Positions 17,301-23,626 of a stretch of DNA of 64,000 bases are shown here, in pieces; within the stretch, counting starts at the first letter, position 1; every line of letters starts with the position of its first letter. The stretch lies in assembly GCA_050485685.1 (NCBI GenBank), contig JBJHBW010000005.1, positions 1-64,000 on the forward strand. The letters are read 5' to 3'. The stretch comes from JBJHBP01 sp050485685 (GTDB lineage: Bacteria; Pseudomonadota; Gammaproteobacteria; Steroidobacterales; Rariloculaceae). The notes below the pieces were generated by a model. That model made no database searches and was not told the origin of the DNA. It saw nothing but the letters and a program-made list of their open reading frames with translations. Both the position numbers and the translations under genes were made by a program.

Positions 17301-19786
17301 GAACAGGCGATGTCGTCGCACAGGCAACCGACGGTCGTTTCGCGATGGGCGTTGATGCACTCATCACGGCGGCAGACGGCGACATTCGCATTGCCGCCAA
17401 TGACGACGTGCTGATCCACAGACTGAGAGCGGGTGAAGGTGTCGTTGAACTGTCCAGCGCGTCCGGAGCCATCGGTGTCAGGCCGGCTGGTGATGGCAAT
17501 GTCGTCGCCGGCGGCTTCATCGCCAGCGCCGCGAACGGCATTGGCAGTGCGGATCTGCCTGTCACGACTCGCGTTGATGCCATCACGGCCACGAACAGTG
17601 GGTCGGGCTCGATCCATATCACGGAGTTCGATGCCGTCAGGCTGGACAGTGTGACGGTGGCCGACGGCAGGATCGTGATTCTTGCCGATGGTGACATCGA
17701 TGCCGATGAAGTCATCTCGGCGACGGATGCAAACGGCAATGACATTCATCTGGTCGCGTCAGGCGGCGGGTCCATTCGCATCGACCGCATCCAGGCCGGT
17801 GATACGGCGGGGCAGGTCTTCCTGACTGCGAACTCCGCCGGTGGATCGATCCGGACCAATGACAACGGCCTGATCAGTGGCGACACATTGGTGATCGTGG
17901 CTGACAGCGGCATCGACGTCGCGTCGGCCGTCAATCGTGCGGACCTTCAGGTGATCGGGACCGGCGCGCTGAATCTCATCGAGACGGACGCTATCGTCCT
18001 TGATCGTGTGCATGCGCTGAACGGTCCTGTGACCATCCATGCCGGCGGAACTGTCACGGCATTGGATGTCCTGTCCACCAGCGAAGACCATGACGGAACG
18101 ATCGCCATCGTGACAGCGGGGGATGCGGTGCTGGGATCGCTCAACGCCGACTCGCAGATCAGCATAACCGCGGATGGTGAAATCAACCGCAGCGCCGCTT
18201 CCGGACAGTCCGTGAATCTGACATCAGACGCCGTCATGCTGACGGCAGGGCAGGGTATCGGCGCAGGAAGCGAAGGCGCGATACTCACGGATGCCGAAGT
18301 TCTTGAAGCGTATGCCACGCACGGCGACATTCGCATCACCGATATCGCTGGTCTGGTCCTCGCCGATGTCGAAGCCGCGGTGGGTGACGTCGTCATCGTC
18401 GCCGGATCGGTGCAGCCGGGTGTGATTGACGCGCGCCAGGTCCAGGCCGGTGGTGACATCGATCTGACGTCGCTGGCCGACGGCGGAATCATCGTTGGTG
18501 CCCTAACGGCCGGTAGCGATGTCCGCATCACGTCGGCTGCCGGTCGGATCGACAGCGACAACGATCCCTCGACAGTAGTTCGAGGCGATCGGTTGACTCT
18601 GTCAGCCGCTACCGGAATCGGCAGTGTCGGACCGATGGCGACGCGTTCGCTGGTGACCGATGTGACAACACTGGATGCGACGGTCAGCGGCACGGGTGAC
18701 ATCAATATCATCGAACTGGGCGGCCTGGGCTCCCTGTCGGCTCACACGCAAGAGGGAGATATCACGCTTCAGGTGGCTGGCGGCAATGTGACGGTCGATT
18801 CGCTGAACGCCGGTGGCGTGGACAGCACGGTCACGCTGTATGTGACGGCCGGACAGGTCGCTGCCGGAGGCACCGTCGGCAACGTGAACATCGAAGCCGA
18901 TCAGCTGGCAGTTACTGCCAGTGCCGGCATCGGCAGCGTGGGACGTCCCGTCGTCACACGGGTAGACACGCTGGCGGCGTCCGGAGGCAGCGGCGGGGTC
19001 TACATCGACAACCTGTCGTCCGCGGCACTGACCATCGGCTCCGTGACGCCGGGACTCGGGCTTGCCCCGATGGCCGGTATACAGGCCGCAGGCACGATCG
19101 GGATTGCCAACAGCGGCGCGATCAACGTGGAGCAGAGCATAGCCTCCAGCGGTAGCGACATCGCCCTGACCAGTCATGCGTCCGGCGCTGATATCCGTAT
19201 CGATGCGCCGCTGATCACGTCCGGTGGCGACGGCAGCATCGATGTCGTCTCCGGCGGCTCAGTCGTCCAGAACGCGGACGTTGAGGCAGCCGGTCGCGGT
19301 GCCGTGCGCATCGTGGCGGCCGATCATGTGACCATGCTGCCGGATGCAGCGATCCGCTCCGGCAGCGGCCCGATATCCGTCGATGCCGGTGGCACGCTGA
19401 CAGTGGGCAGCATCGAGACCGCCAGCGGCGTCACAGGAGGCATCGTGGATCTGCGCGCCGACTCGATTGTCGATGGCAAACCGGGTGTTGCCTCGCTGGC
19501 CGGTGGCGTCATTCATGTGCAGGCCGGGAATGCGGACCTCGCGCTGATGGACAGCCTGGCCGGCGGCGTCGTGACGGCGCGTGTGCAGGCCAACGGTCGG
19601 GTGATCGGAGGTGAACTGGCTGAGGACGCGCGCTTCATCGATGCAGTGCGGCTCGACGCGCCGCGTATGGGATCGAATGCGACGTTTGCAACCATGCTGC
19701 TGTGGCAGCCGAGGGGGCTGTTGTTCCTGCCGATAGTTGTGGAGCAGGAGGACGGGGAAGGAGGCGACACCGGGGCCGTCGAGTGA
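8366..19786 (+). CDS. Giant filamentous-haemagglutinin-like exoprotein (TpsA)
   Basis: Secreted beta-helical adhesin of about 3,800 residues, the presumed substrate of the TpsB pore just upstream. A signal peptide (LAGILALLTPVLAMA) is followed by a TPS secretion domain with GGQVAAGDASI, INWDDFSIS and FLLNPNGILFGAGA. A very long series of short beta-strand repeats then carries recurrent GIGS..P..T blocks. Two features break the pattern: a helical stretch encoded at about 13330-14010 and a 735-bp tandem repeat starting at 15680. I found no cysteine, usual for TPS exoproteins, and no recognisable C-terminal toxin or CDI motif; the end is acidic. The start at 8366 has AGGA 8 nt upstream; 8345 and 8267 are in-frame alternatives. 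Confidence 0.93.
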   Translation: MNPVQTRITTLAGILALLTPVLAMAGPTGGQVAAGDASIHASGAVTTIEQLSSRAIINWDDFSISTGHRVDFLQNGIDAAILNRVLGGQMSNIEGALTATGRVFLLNPNGILFGAGAEVDVGSLVATTLGISDDDFLAGRMDFSQLAGVAPGFVENRGRITVADDGFAYLVAPGVSNAGLVVARFGEVALASGNRFTLDFSGSGLVSFDVSGELLDSVTGADGEPMQAAVSNSGSIQAHGGHVLLSGEVARGITTQVVNNSGIIEATSFGTSVAQGAQASSVELLARGAAGEVNGDVIQAGTIDVSAGNSNGSGNGNGGSGVGGSVSVSGGNVAQLGTIVADGATGGGYIHVAAADAVVVGTDSVTSASAIDSGDGGDIYILGDRARIASGAELAARGGATGGDGGFIETSGYSQFRIGSVPDVSAPAGNGGTWLIDPNDIDIVAGAGAVNIDTDDPFASTDDNAELGVDLITAALASGNVSVITTTEGANTQQGNIRVLAPLTYTGGAASSLTLHAHNDISVQAAISSTVAPLDVALHANSAEGGGSASGIGSVSIEAPVTTAGGSFTSTGVDIVLGTVVAGAGAVDISADGDITLSGDVSAGSVTLSAEGALIRGAGDPLVDAAAVTLQAGTAIGSAALPLLTQTLALETQVSESGGATHVANALALDSLSVTTNDGVVDIVADADTLGFAAGVLQIELDDPLTRLIDLAFTNSGGAVQLGTAMQALNVGSNRLDVTAAAGLSDGGQAVIAGELNLTVTDEGASIGAENVPLRMAVEQLQAQANFGHIVVRQESGDLHIAGLDTGGDHGEDDATRVIVNVPDGAIVAVGSGTHVAGWAANLTSAGAQGASGTPINTALSVLNATTDDGGIYINDTAGQLLVGNVTARERITVNGESVIITPFDSEGHVVLTTGGQAGTHNVSITAQDDIIVTGRVVAPNTLNLTSLDGSLYRAAAEGGPAFIARHLHLNAAGTVGQAANPFMTQSSWFSASAGDGGVYANESHTLRIADVSAAGEDGDVRLTASIGDVQVDQVSADGHVEIESTRGRITRTGAGPEVSATSALLTAEQGIGSAAAPIRTVLDSVAVHNTGTGTAAWITNTGALDGVDARTANGGVDVTFDTGFVRFTQGNSTLSVSAADPLALHFENTAGNLAVGSIDLGREALTLQASGSIVQASGGLLHAGETVLVSGGSLGSGSTPVALDVTALDATAAGSLYASNAGALVLDASVADDIEVTIQAGAGNRDLSVQQVQAGGTVTLTTPGALLAAGDAPVVAGENGAFTAGTGIGSVLAPFTTALTGELSASSSVGDIYLSNSGNLDQVDIAGSGVVALSGTGNLHLGSITGTSVAINTTGHVRDANGAALNIDADTLEIRSRSVGQSGTPVEIRVADLDVITSNGGIHLVRTGSGDLRVAQLIAGGSGSHIVLTAAADILLGIAEARGDSVTIETTSGRIEDGRLPGETRPNVRANSLSISATDGIGTLGDLTFDVSYLSARGGAGAVSASNLSPVSITPESLTNKGSGGVTIRAAGITVLDNNGGTITMDPNGSLTLIAEVGNIVFLNLNDTIETQGGDIRFEALGVGAYPGENGVIIVGNLVSNGGDISLLAEGNITIGLLDAGFGQGDILVQANNGIILDANGAADNLIGRHVTLVARMPSLRDAELTETQAIARYEAKQGEAAAKQTLTDTLEASGAVLASGVSLAQMIYNQAVSMQSSVQRDLNREQLRLDILNVTRLVLISTRQAAQIVRDVAAFVTGAAQAIPFSGDAGADAAFAAVDVAFSIADAALMAFDESFSSQNSVVEDLKNDLMLASANAYSSLNSLNSAINGFDANEAALSIAIADLIAALIARDASGMVRSQAIAAVDQRNMVGSGGSALGIQAERVDIQSFTDTDIYLRSDGDLGVGNVTAQSRIIISDVAGDLTLLGQLQAGERVVLDIDGAIVAVPDSLILAEELVAIAGSGIGVGGGPVYTGVGSLAADGGTGGVWIENQNGGDPLFVTAIDGVAGVSGAGDITLITDGDLVLERGIVDTMSAHTVHLQSGGSIVDDNGPAMNVTAERLVAIADGGIELDTAVDRITATSLVAGDIEIRQSRAVELTSVHSNDGLIRVDAAGDIDALEVVSFTDAAGNDIELSAGSGGNFTAGSIFAGSDHGQITIAADGRIDHDGDAATQIAGSRLNLTAGGAIGGTGTNADRPLRTQVGAIDAQVTGTGEINISEVDDVDILRATTASGGITLTSATGSLHVDTISTSTDDTVTLLADGSVTDLRDDGSVNIAAGSVAIAAGAGIGSADNAVETVVANLVASAGAGGIHLTDLDGGLIIGGVTPNLGHPAMTGLAADGGDIVIFVHSPIVIDEAIFNATGDIVLFAGASSADDDIVINATVTAAGDGATIDLTASDSIQQNAAVTVTGDGAIHYTALGGDIVLAPTTLTQVGGDGDIALLAGAGDVTVGADAVVRVAADGNVRLESGGDVSLEQRVLAQVGGHGNLTISANGGSITSGEDTTLQVVGDGLVQLTAYDSVTVGNDNLLAVGLNGQVILGSVSGDVVTGDRVVATVGGSGDVGLEAGNDVQLGTDNELRVAGDGDIRLTAAIGSVAVGVENQLVVGGDGDIAAHAANDVTFSDLVSAMIDGDGLIRLSAVNGHATAGIDNTLLVAGNGGIELWAGDTLTLADRVNATIGGDGDIALTASAGDLTVGDDAVVRISGDGDVRLESGGDAALADRVLAQVGGHGDLTISANGGSMTSGDESTLQVIGNGLVLLTADDSVVIGNDNLLAVGMDGQVNLAAAGGDVVTGERLVATVGGNGDVGLEAGNNVQLGTNNELRIGTDGDIALTASTGSVAVDSDSLLSIGGDGDVAIHAANDITFSDRVSVTIDGNGAISLTALNGYAALGVDNTLLVAGNGGMELWAGDALALADRATATIGGDGDITLTASTGDLTVGDDAVVRVAGDGDIRLLAGADVTLGNGASLQVNGTGDVVAQATDGRFAMGVDALITAADGDIRIAANDDVLIHRLRAGEGVVELSSASGAIGVRPAGDGNVVAGGFIASAANGIGSADLPVTTRVDAITATNSGSGSIHITEFDAVRLDSVTVADGRIVILADGDIDADEVISATDANGNDIHLVASGGGSIRIDRIQAGDTAGQVFLTANSAGGSIRTNDNGLISGDTLVIVADSGIDVASAVNRADLQVIGTGALNLIETDAIVLDRVHALNGPVTIHAGGTVTALDVLSTSEDHDGTIAIVTAGDAVLGSLNADSQISITADGEINRSAASGQSVNLTSDAVMLTAGQGIGAGSEGAILTDAEVLEAYATHGDIRITDIAGLVLADVEAAVGDVVIVAGSVQPGVIDARQVQAGGDIDLTSLADGGIIVGALTAGSDVRITSAAGRIDSDNDPSTVVRGDRLTLSAATGIGSVGPMATRSLVTDVTTLDATVSGTGDINIIELGGLGSLSAHTQEGDITLQVAGGNVTVDSLNAGGVDSTVTLYVTAGQVAAGGTVGNVNIEADQLAVTASAGIGSVGRPVVTRVDTLAASGGSGGVYIDNLSSAALTIGSVTPGLGLAPMAGIQAAGTIGIANSGAINVEQSIASSGSDIALTSHASGADIRIDAPLITSGGDGSIDVVSGGSVVQNADVEAAGRGAVRIVAADHVTMLPDAAIRSGSGPISVDAGGTLTVGSIETASGVTGGIVDLRADSIVDGKPGVASLAGGVIHVQAGNADLALMDSLAGGVVTARVQANGRVIGGELAEDARFIDAVRLDAPRMGSNATFATMLLWQPRGLLFLPIVVEQEDGEGGDTGAVE
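15680..17250 (+). repeat. 735-bp in-frame tandem repeat in tpsA
   Basis: Matching landmarks recur exactly 735 bp (245 codons) apart: GGTGG(T/C)GA at 15680, 16415 and 17150; GTGCTGGCCC at 15812 and 16547; GGCGATCTGACGGT at 16451 and 17186. There are thus two full diverged copies (15680-16414 and 16415-17149) and a partial third to about 17250. Each unit encodes repeated GGDGDI and TLTADR-like beta-helix coils. Confidence 0.9.
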
Positions 19787-19885
19787 TCCTGCCAGTGCGA
19801 GAGAACTGTGGTCCCCGGTCCGAGCTGAACGCCAAGCACTTCGAGGTGAGGCGGTATCAGCATAGGGATACGGGTTGACGCTTGG

Positions 19886-20299
19886 TCAGTCTTCCTGTTT
19901 CAGATGCATCCTGATCATCTCCGCGAACTCCAGCAGGTCTGTAAGCCCGTCTCGAATCACGGACTCGACGATTGCCACGTCGAGTTCGCGATACTGGTGA
20001 ACGGCAACGTTGCGGAAACCCACCATGCGCTGCAGGCGTGTGCCCAGCTCGGGCGACAGAAAATTCTCGCGCACAAGAATGGAAAAGGATTCGCGAGACT
20101 GTGCCGGAATGCCCAGGCGACGAGCGCGTATCAACATGTTGGCGAGATCGATCGTCAGTTCACACGCCCGTAGTGCGTTCAGGATCGCGGCATCCTGAGC
20201 CGTGAAGTTCGTACTGAAGTCGGACCCTGCTGTTGTCAGTTCTTCCCGGGCCCGTGACACACACCTTTGCAGTGACATGATCTTGTAAGAGGCGATCAT
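19886..20299 (-). CDS. hepT: HepT-like HEPN toxin (DUF86 family)
   Basis: Predicted HEPN RNase toxin of a type VII toxin-antitoxin pair. The 137-residue all-helical protein carries the catalytic RX4HXY motif as RNVAVHQY (Arg96, His101, Tyr103). In characterised pairs the tyrosine of this motif is AMPylated by MntA, which silences the toxin. The gene starts inside the stop of the nucleotidyltransferase gene (ATGA overlap at 20296-20299), so the antitoxin is translated first. All motif residues are intact, so the toxin is probably functional. It lies just after the tpsA gene, convergent to it. Confidence 0.9.
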   Translation of the reverse strand: MIASYKIMSLQRCVSRAREELTTAGSDFSTNFTAQDAAILNALRACELTIDLANMLIRARRLGIPAQSRESFSILVRENFLSPELGTRLQRMVGFRNVAVHQYRELDVAIVESVIRDGLTDLLEFAEMIRMHLKQED

Positions 20300-20715
20300 G
20301 ACTGGTAGCCGACTCCAGTGGCATGGAACTGTTCGAGAATGGGTCGCACCTCGTCCCGGTAGCGCCCGTAGCGGCTTAGCGCTGTAGCCTCCCAGTCAAG
20401 TAACCGGTCAGGGTCCGATACATGCACGGCTATCCCGTGTTCCAGCACCTCACGTATCAGTATGTCGCTGGCATGTCGCAGGTCGATGACATCGACGTCC
20501 CGCCCGATACGTTCCGACAGATTCCCGATCAGTTGAAGCAGATCAGGGATCGGCTTCTCTGGCGGCATCAGCAATGCAATATCCACATCGCTATGCGGCC
20601 ACTCCTCGCCACGGGCAAAGCTGCCATACACGTATACCGCCCACACGTCTGGGATCGAAGCGAGGACCACGTCGCGCGCCAAAAGAAACAGTTCCGTCTG
20701 CTCTGATTCAGACAT
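20296..20715 (-). CDS. mntA: MntA-like nucleotidyltransferase antitoxin
   Basis: Minimal nucleotidyltransferase, first gene of the HepT/MntA pair. The GSX10DXD signature is complete: GSFARG begins at Gly31 and SDVDI supplies Asp43 and Asp45. Known MntA proteins transfer AMP to the tyrosine of the HepT RX4HXY motif, and the partner here retains that tyrosine. The 139-residue length fits the family. The 4-bp overlap with hepT indicates coupled translation. Function as an antitoxin follows from family and arrangement and is not proven by sequence alone. Confidence 0.9.
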   Translation of the reverse strand: MSESEQTELFLLARDVVLASIPDVWAVYVYGSFARGEEWPHSDVDIALLMPPEKPIPDLLQLIGNLSERIGRDVDVIDLRHASDILIREVLEHGIAVHVSDPDRLLDWEATALSRYGRYRDEVRPILEQFHATGVGYQS

Positions 20716-20800
20716 ATATTCTGTTGCTCAACCCGAGGATGCCATTCTACAGCGCCGGAAGACGGCCGTGGTCGATGTCGCGTCCAGGAGTGGGTGCGGC

Positions 20801-21160
20801 CTACATTTCCACCAGGGTCTCGAACCCGCCCCAGAACATACGCATGCCGTCAAAGGGCATGTCCTCAGGCTTGATGCCGGCGATGCGCGGATCCTTCATG
20901 ACCTTCGCGTTGACTTCGTCCCGATGCTGCCTGGAGTTGTAGATGATCCACGAGAAGACGACGACCTCGTCGTCCTTGAGCAGCACCGCCTGCGGGAAGG
21001 AGGTCACCTTGCCCGGCTTGACGTCGTCGCCCGCGCATTCGACGAACTCCAGCGCGCCGTACTCCATCCACACCTTGCCGGCTGCCTCGGCCATCTGCCG
21101 GTACTCTTCGAGCCTGGCCTTTGGAACAGCCAATGCGAAACCGTCCACGTAACGAGTCAT
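20801..21160 (-). CDS. DUF1428 family protein
   Basis: A 119-residue protein beginning MTRYVDGFALAVPK, with the tail motif MRMFWGGFETLVEM, both typical of DUF1428. The family adopts a dimeric alpha-beta barrel-like fold and has no settled function. The ATG follows AGGAGA at good spacing. It is last in a same-strand series with two DGPF/YCII proteins and an ECF sigma factor, and is therefore probably part of the sigma factor regulon or operon. The role is unknown. Confidence 0.88.
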   Translation of the reverse strand: MTRYVDGFALAVPKARLEEYRQMAEAAGKVWMEYGALEFVECAGDDVKPGKVTSFPQAVLLKDDEVVVFSWIIYNSRQHRDEVNAKVMKDPRIAGIKPEDMPFDGMRMFWGGFETLVEM

Positions 21161-21268
21161 TGATTTCTCCTTCCTTGTGTTTCAGCCGTATGCGGGACGC
21201 TGCGGCCAGCCGGGAGGCGAGTCTTCCCAGTCTTCCTGGCGGCCCCAGGCGGTGATATCCCCTCGTGT

Positions 21269-21682
21269 CTATGCGCCGCCCACGCCGAGCTTGCGGAAAC
21301 GCTCTACGCCTTCGCCAGGCTCGAAGTCCTCCAGATCGAACATCTGACGCACCTCGATCTCGCAATCGCGGCCCGCGGGCGCCGGCTTCGGGAAACGCAG
21401 TGCCCATTCGAGCGCTTCCTCGCGCGATCCGACATTGATAATCGTGTAGCCGGCGACCAGTTCCCTGGTCTCGGCGAACGGTCCATCGGTCACACTGCGT
21501 TCGTCGCCCGAGTAGCGGATGCGAAAACCCCTGGATGTGGATTGCAGTCCGGACGCATCGACCAGAACGCCTGCGGCCTGCAGCGCTTCGTGATATTCGG
21601 CCATTGCCGTGATCGATTCGGGCTTCGGCATGATGCCGGCCTCGGTTTCCTCGTCGCCCCTGACGATGATCATGAATCGCAT
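21269..21682 (-). CDS. DGPF/YCII-domain protein, second copy of the ECF42 cluster
   Basis: Small dimeric alpha-beta barrel protein of the YCII-related family, starting MRFMIIVRGDEE and carrying the diagnostic VTDGPFAETRE motif. Proteins of this type are the standard neighbours of ECF42 sigma factors; their biochemical role is not established. I start at 21682, where GGAG lies 8 nt upstream; the frame is open to 21718. After the TAG stop the same frame continues for 28 sense codons (to 21182), rich in Trp, Pro, Asp and Glu. It may be a truncated C-terminal tail, though open frames of this size are common in GC-rich DNA. Confidence 0.88.
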   Translation of the reverse strand: MRFMIIVRGDEETEAGIMPKPESITAMAEYHEALQAAGVLVDASGLQSTSRGFRIRYSGDERSVTDGPFAETRELVAGYTIINVGSREEALEWALRFPKPAPAGRDCEIEVRQMFDLEDFEPGEGVERFRKLGVGGA

Positions 21683-21741
21683 GTGTGGTTCTCCGATGTC
21701 GTGAATCCGGATAATCAATCCCGGTCAGCCCCTGATCCCGT

Positions 21742-22098
21742 TCAGCCCTGGTCCCAGTCAGCCACCGGCCGCACTTCGATGCAGCCGAACTGACCGGGGG
21801 GAATGTGAGAGGCCATGCGTATCGCTTCATTCAGGTCGCGGGCCTCGATCAGGTAGAAACCTGCGAGCTGCTCCTTGGTTTCCGCGAAAGGTCCGTCGGT
21901 GACGGTGAAGTTGTCGCCCTGTCTACGCAACGTTGTCGCTGTCTGTACTGATTCCAGGCGTTCCGAAGCGATCAGCTGCCCCTTCTGCCGCAGCTCTTCG
22001 CAGTGGTCCAGGCACGCTTTGCCAACAGACTGGACAAGCTCCGGCGGCGCGCTTTCCAGCCGCTTTTCGTCGAGATAGATCAGGCACAGATACTTCAT
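21742..22098 (-). CDS. DGPF/YCII-domain protein, first copy of the ECF42 cluster
   Basis: A 118-residue YCII-related protein starting MKYLCLIYLDEKR and carrying VTDGPFAETKE, the DGPF signature. It is the gene immediately downstream of the ECF sigma factor gene, 60 bp away, the usual arrangement for ECF42. The start at 22098 is preceded by GGAG with 6 nt spacing, better than the upstream in-frame start at 22125. It shares the family with the next gene but is clearly diverged from it, so this is not a recent duplication. Confidence 0.9.
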   Translation of the reverse strand: MKYLCLIYLDEKRLESAPPELVQSVGKACLDHCEELRQKGQLIASERLESVQTATTLRRQGDNFTVTDGPFAETKEQLAGFYLIEARDLNEAIRMASHIPPGQFGCIEVRPVADWDQG

Positions 22099-22158
22099 GA
22101 TGGTCTCCACTTCGGGCCCTCGCACGGGCCGCTCACTATCTGGTCGTTCGGGCTTGCG

Positions 22159-23430
22159 CTATTTCGACACCGACCGCGGGCGCGGACGTTCGATTTCTGC
22201 CAGCCGGCGCTCGAGGAAACGCCGCTCCGGGGCCTGGCGAGTCAATGCCAGGGCCTCGCGATAGGCCTTTCCGGCCTCGTCGAACCGACCGAGGCGGCGG
22301 CAGAAGTCGGCGCGGGCGGCATACGCGAGGTAATAGTCCGCGAGTTCCCCGCGTTCGAGCAGGGCATTCACGAGGGCCAGACCCGCCTCCGGGCCGTCGC
22401 GCATTGCAATAGCAACAGCCCGGTTGAGTTCGATCACTGGCGAGGGCTCGAGGCGCAGCAGAATTTCGTACAGCGCGGCGACCTGATTCCAGTCCGTGTG
22501 GTCGGCGGTGGCCGCAGAGGCGTGGACAGCGGCGATGGCGGCCTGCACCGTATACGCACCAATACGCCCCGATCCCATTGCGCGTCGGACCAGGGCTGTG
22601 CCTTCTTCAATCAGGGTGTGATCCCACAACAGGCGATTCTGATCCTCGAGGCGAATCAGGTCGCCCGCAGCATCGGTGCGTGCCGCGCGCCGGGACTCCT
22701 GCAGCAGCATCAATGCGAGCAGACCGCTGACTTCCGGGTCAGGCAGAAGTTCATCGAGCAGGCGGCCGAGGCGGATGGCCTCGGCGGACAGGTCGGTTCT
22801 GAGCAGTTCCGCACCCGCAGTCGCTGAATAGCCTTCGTTAAAGACGAGATAGACAACCCTGAGCACCGCGTCCAGGCGCGCCGGAAGCTCGGCGTGTCCG
22901 GGGACTTCGTAAGGAATCCCGGCGTCGCGGATCTTTCGTTTGGCACGCACGATGCGTTGCGCGACGGTTGCAGGTCGAACCAGAAACGCACTCGCCACTT
23001 CTTCCGTGGTCAGGCCACAGACCTCGCGCAGCGTGAGCGCTGTCTGGGCGTCCGGATCCAGTGCGGGATGGCAGCAGGTAAAGATGAGCCGCAGGCTGTC
23101 GTCGCTGACGGACTCATCGGCCAGAGTTTCGACAGTGTCAGCGGGTGGTGGCTCTTGCGGTTGTCTGTTAACCAGTTCGTCGTGGGGGGCGCGGCGTCGA
23201 ATGCGGTCTATGGCCTTGAAGCGGCCCGCCGAAACAAGCCAGGCGCGGGGACTATTCGGGATGCCTTCCTCCGGCCACTGTGCCAGCGCCGCGGCGAATG
23301 CGTCCTGCAGAGCCTCCTCCGCACGGTCGAAGTCGCCCAGCAACCTGATCAACGTAGCCAGCACACGCCGCGACTCACTGCGATAGATGACTTCCAGTCT
23401 GGTCTTTACGTCGCTTTTTGTTGTGGCCAT
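22159..23430 (-). CDS. ECF sigma factor with C-terminal TPR-like extension (ECF42 type)
   Basis: RNA polymerase sigma factor of the extracytoplasmic-function class. The N-terminal sigma2 region (LLGDFDRAEEALQDAFAAAL) and sigma4 region (LTLREVCGLTTEEVASAFLV) are followed by a long helical extension of about 230 residues with DUF6596/TPR features (YYLAYAARADFCRRLGRFDEAGKAYREAL). This architecture, with two DGPF proteins downstream and no anti-sigma factor, matches ECF42. The extension is thought to control activity in place of an anti-sigma factor. The start at 23430 (MATTKSDVK) is chosen by homology; the frame is open to 23514. It is divergent from modA. Confidence 0.92.
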   Translation of the reverse strand: MATTKSDVKTRLEVIYRSESRRVLATLIRLLGDFDRAEEALQDAFAAALAQWPEEGIPNSPRAWLVSAGRFKAIDRIRRRAPHDELVNRQPQEPPPADTVETLADESVSDDSLRLIFTCCHPALDPDAQTALTLREVCGLTTEEVASAFLVRPATVAQRIVRAKRKIRDAGIPYEVPGHAELPARLDAVLRVVYLVFNEGYSATAGAELLRTDLSAEAIRLGRLLDELLPDPEVSGLLALMLLQESRRAARTDAAGDLIRLEDQNRLLWDHTLIEEGTALVRRAMGSGRIGAYTVQAAIAAVHASAATADHTDWNQVAALYEILLRLEPSPVIELNRAVAIAMRDGPEAGLALVNALLERGELADYYLAYAARADFCRRLGRFDEAGKAYREALALTRQAPERRFLERRLAEIERPRPRSVSK

Positions 23431-23626
23431 CCCCTCAGCCCGAATCTGCTTCCGACTGGACTGGTCGATCGTGGGCGGACCGAATCGACACGCTCCGATA
23501 TCGCCTCTGTTCAATCACTTGTTTCCGATGGTATGCCAGGAGATGTTTGGCGAGAAGTCACTGTTGCGCCAGGGTAAAGCAGGACTGGCGCTGTACTTCC
23601 CGCCACACGCCGCTATTCTTGGCAGT

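Noticed and set aside
19886..20715. HepT/MntA read as an immunity module for the TpsA exoprotein
   Set aside because: The genes are on the opposite strand and match a known toxin-antitoxin type; TpsA shows no toxin C-terminus.
23431..23626. Molybdenum-cofactor riboswitch or ModE site before modA
   Set aside because: No conserved structural or ModE-like sequence was recognised by eye in the 196-bp divergent region.
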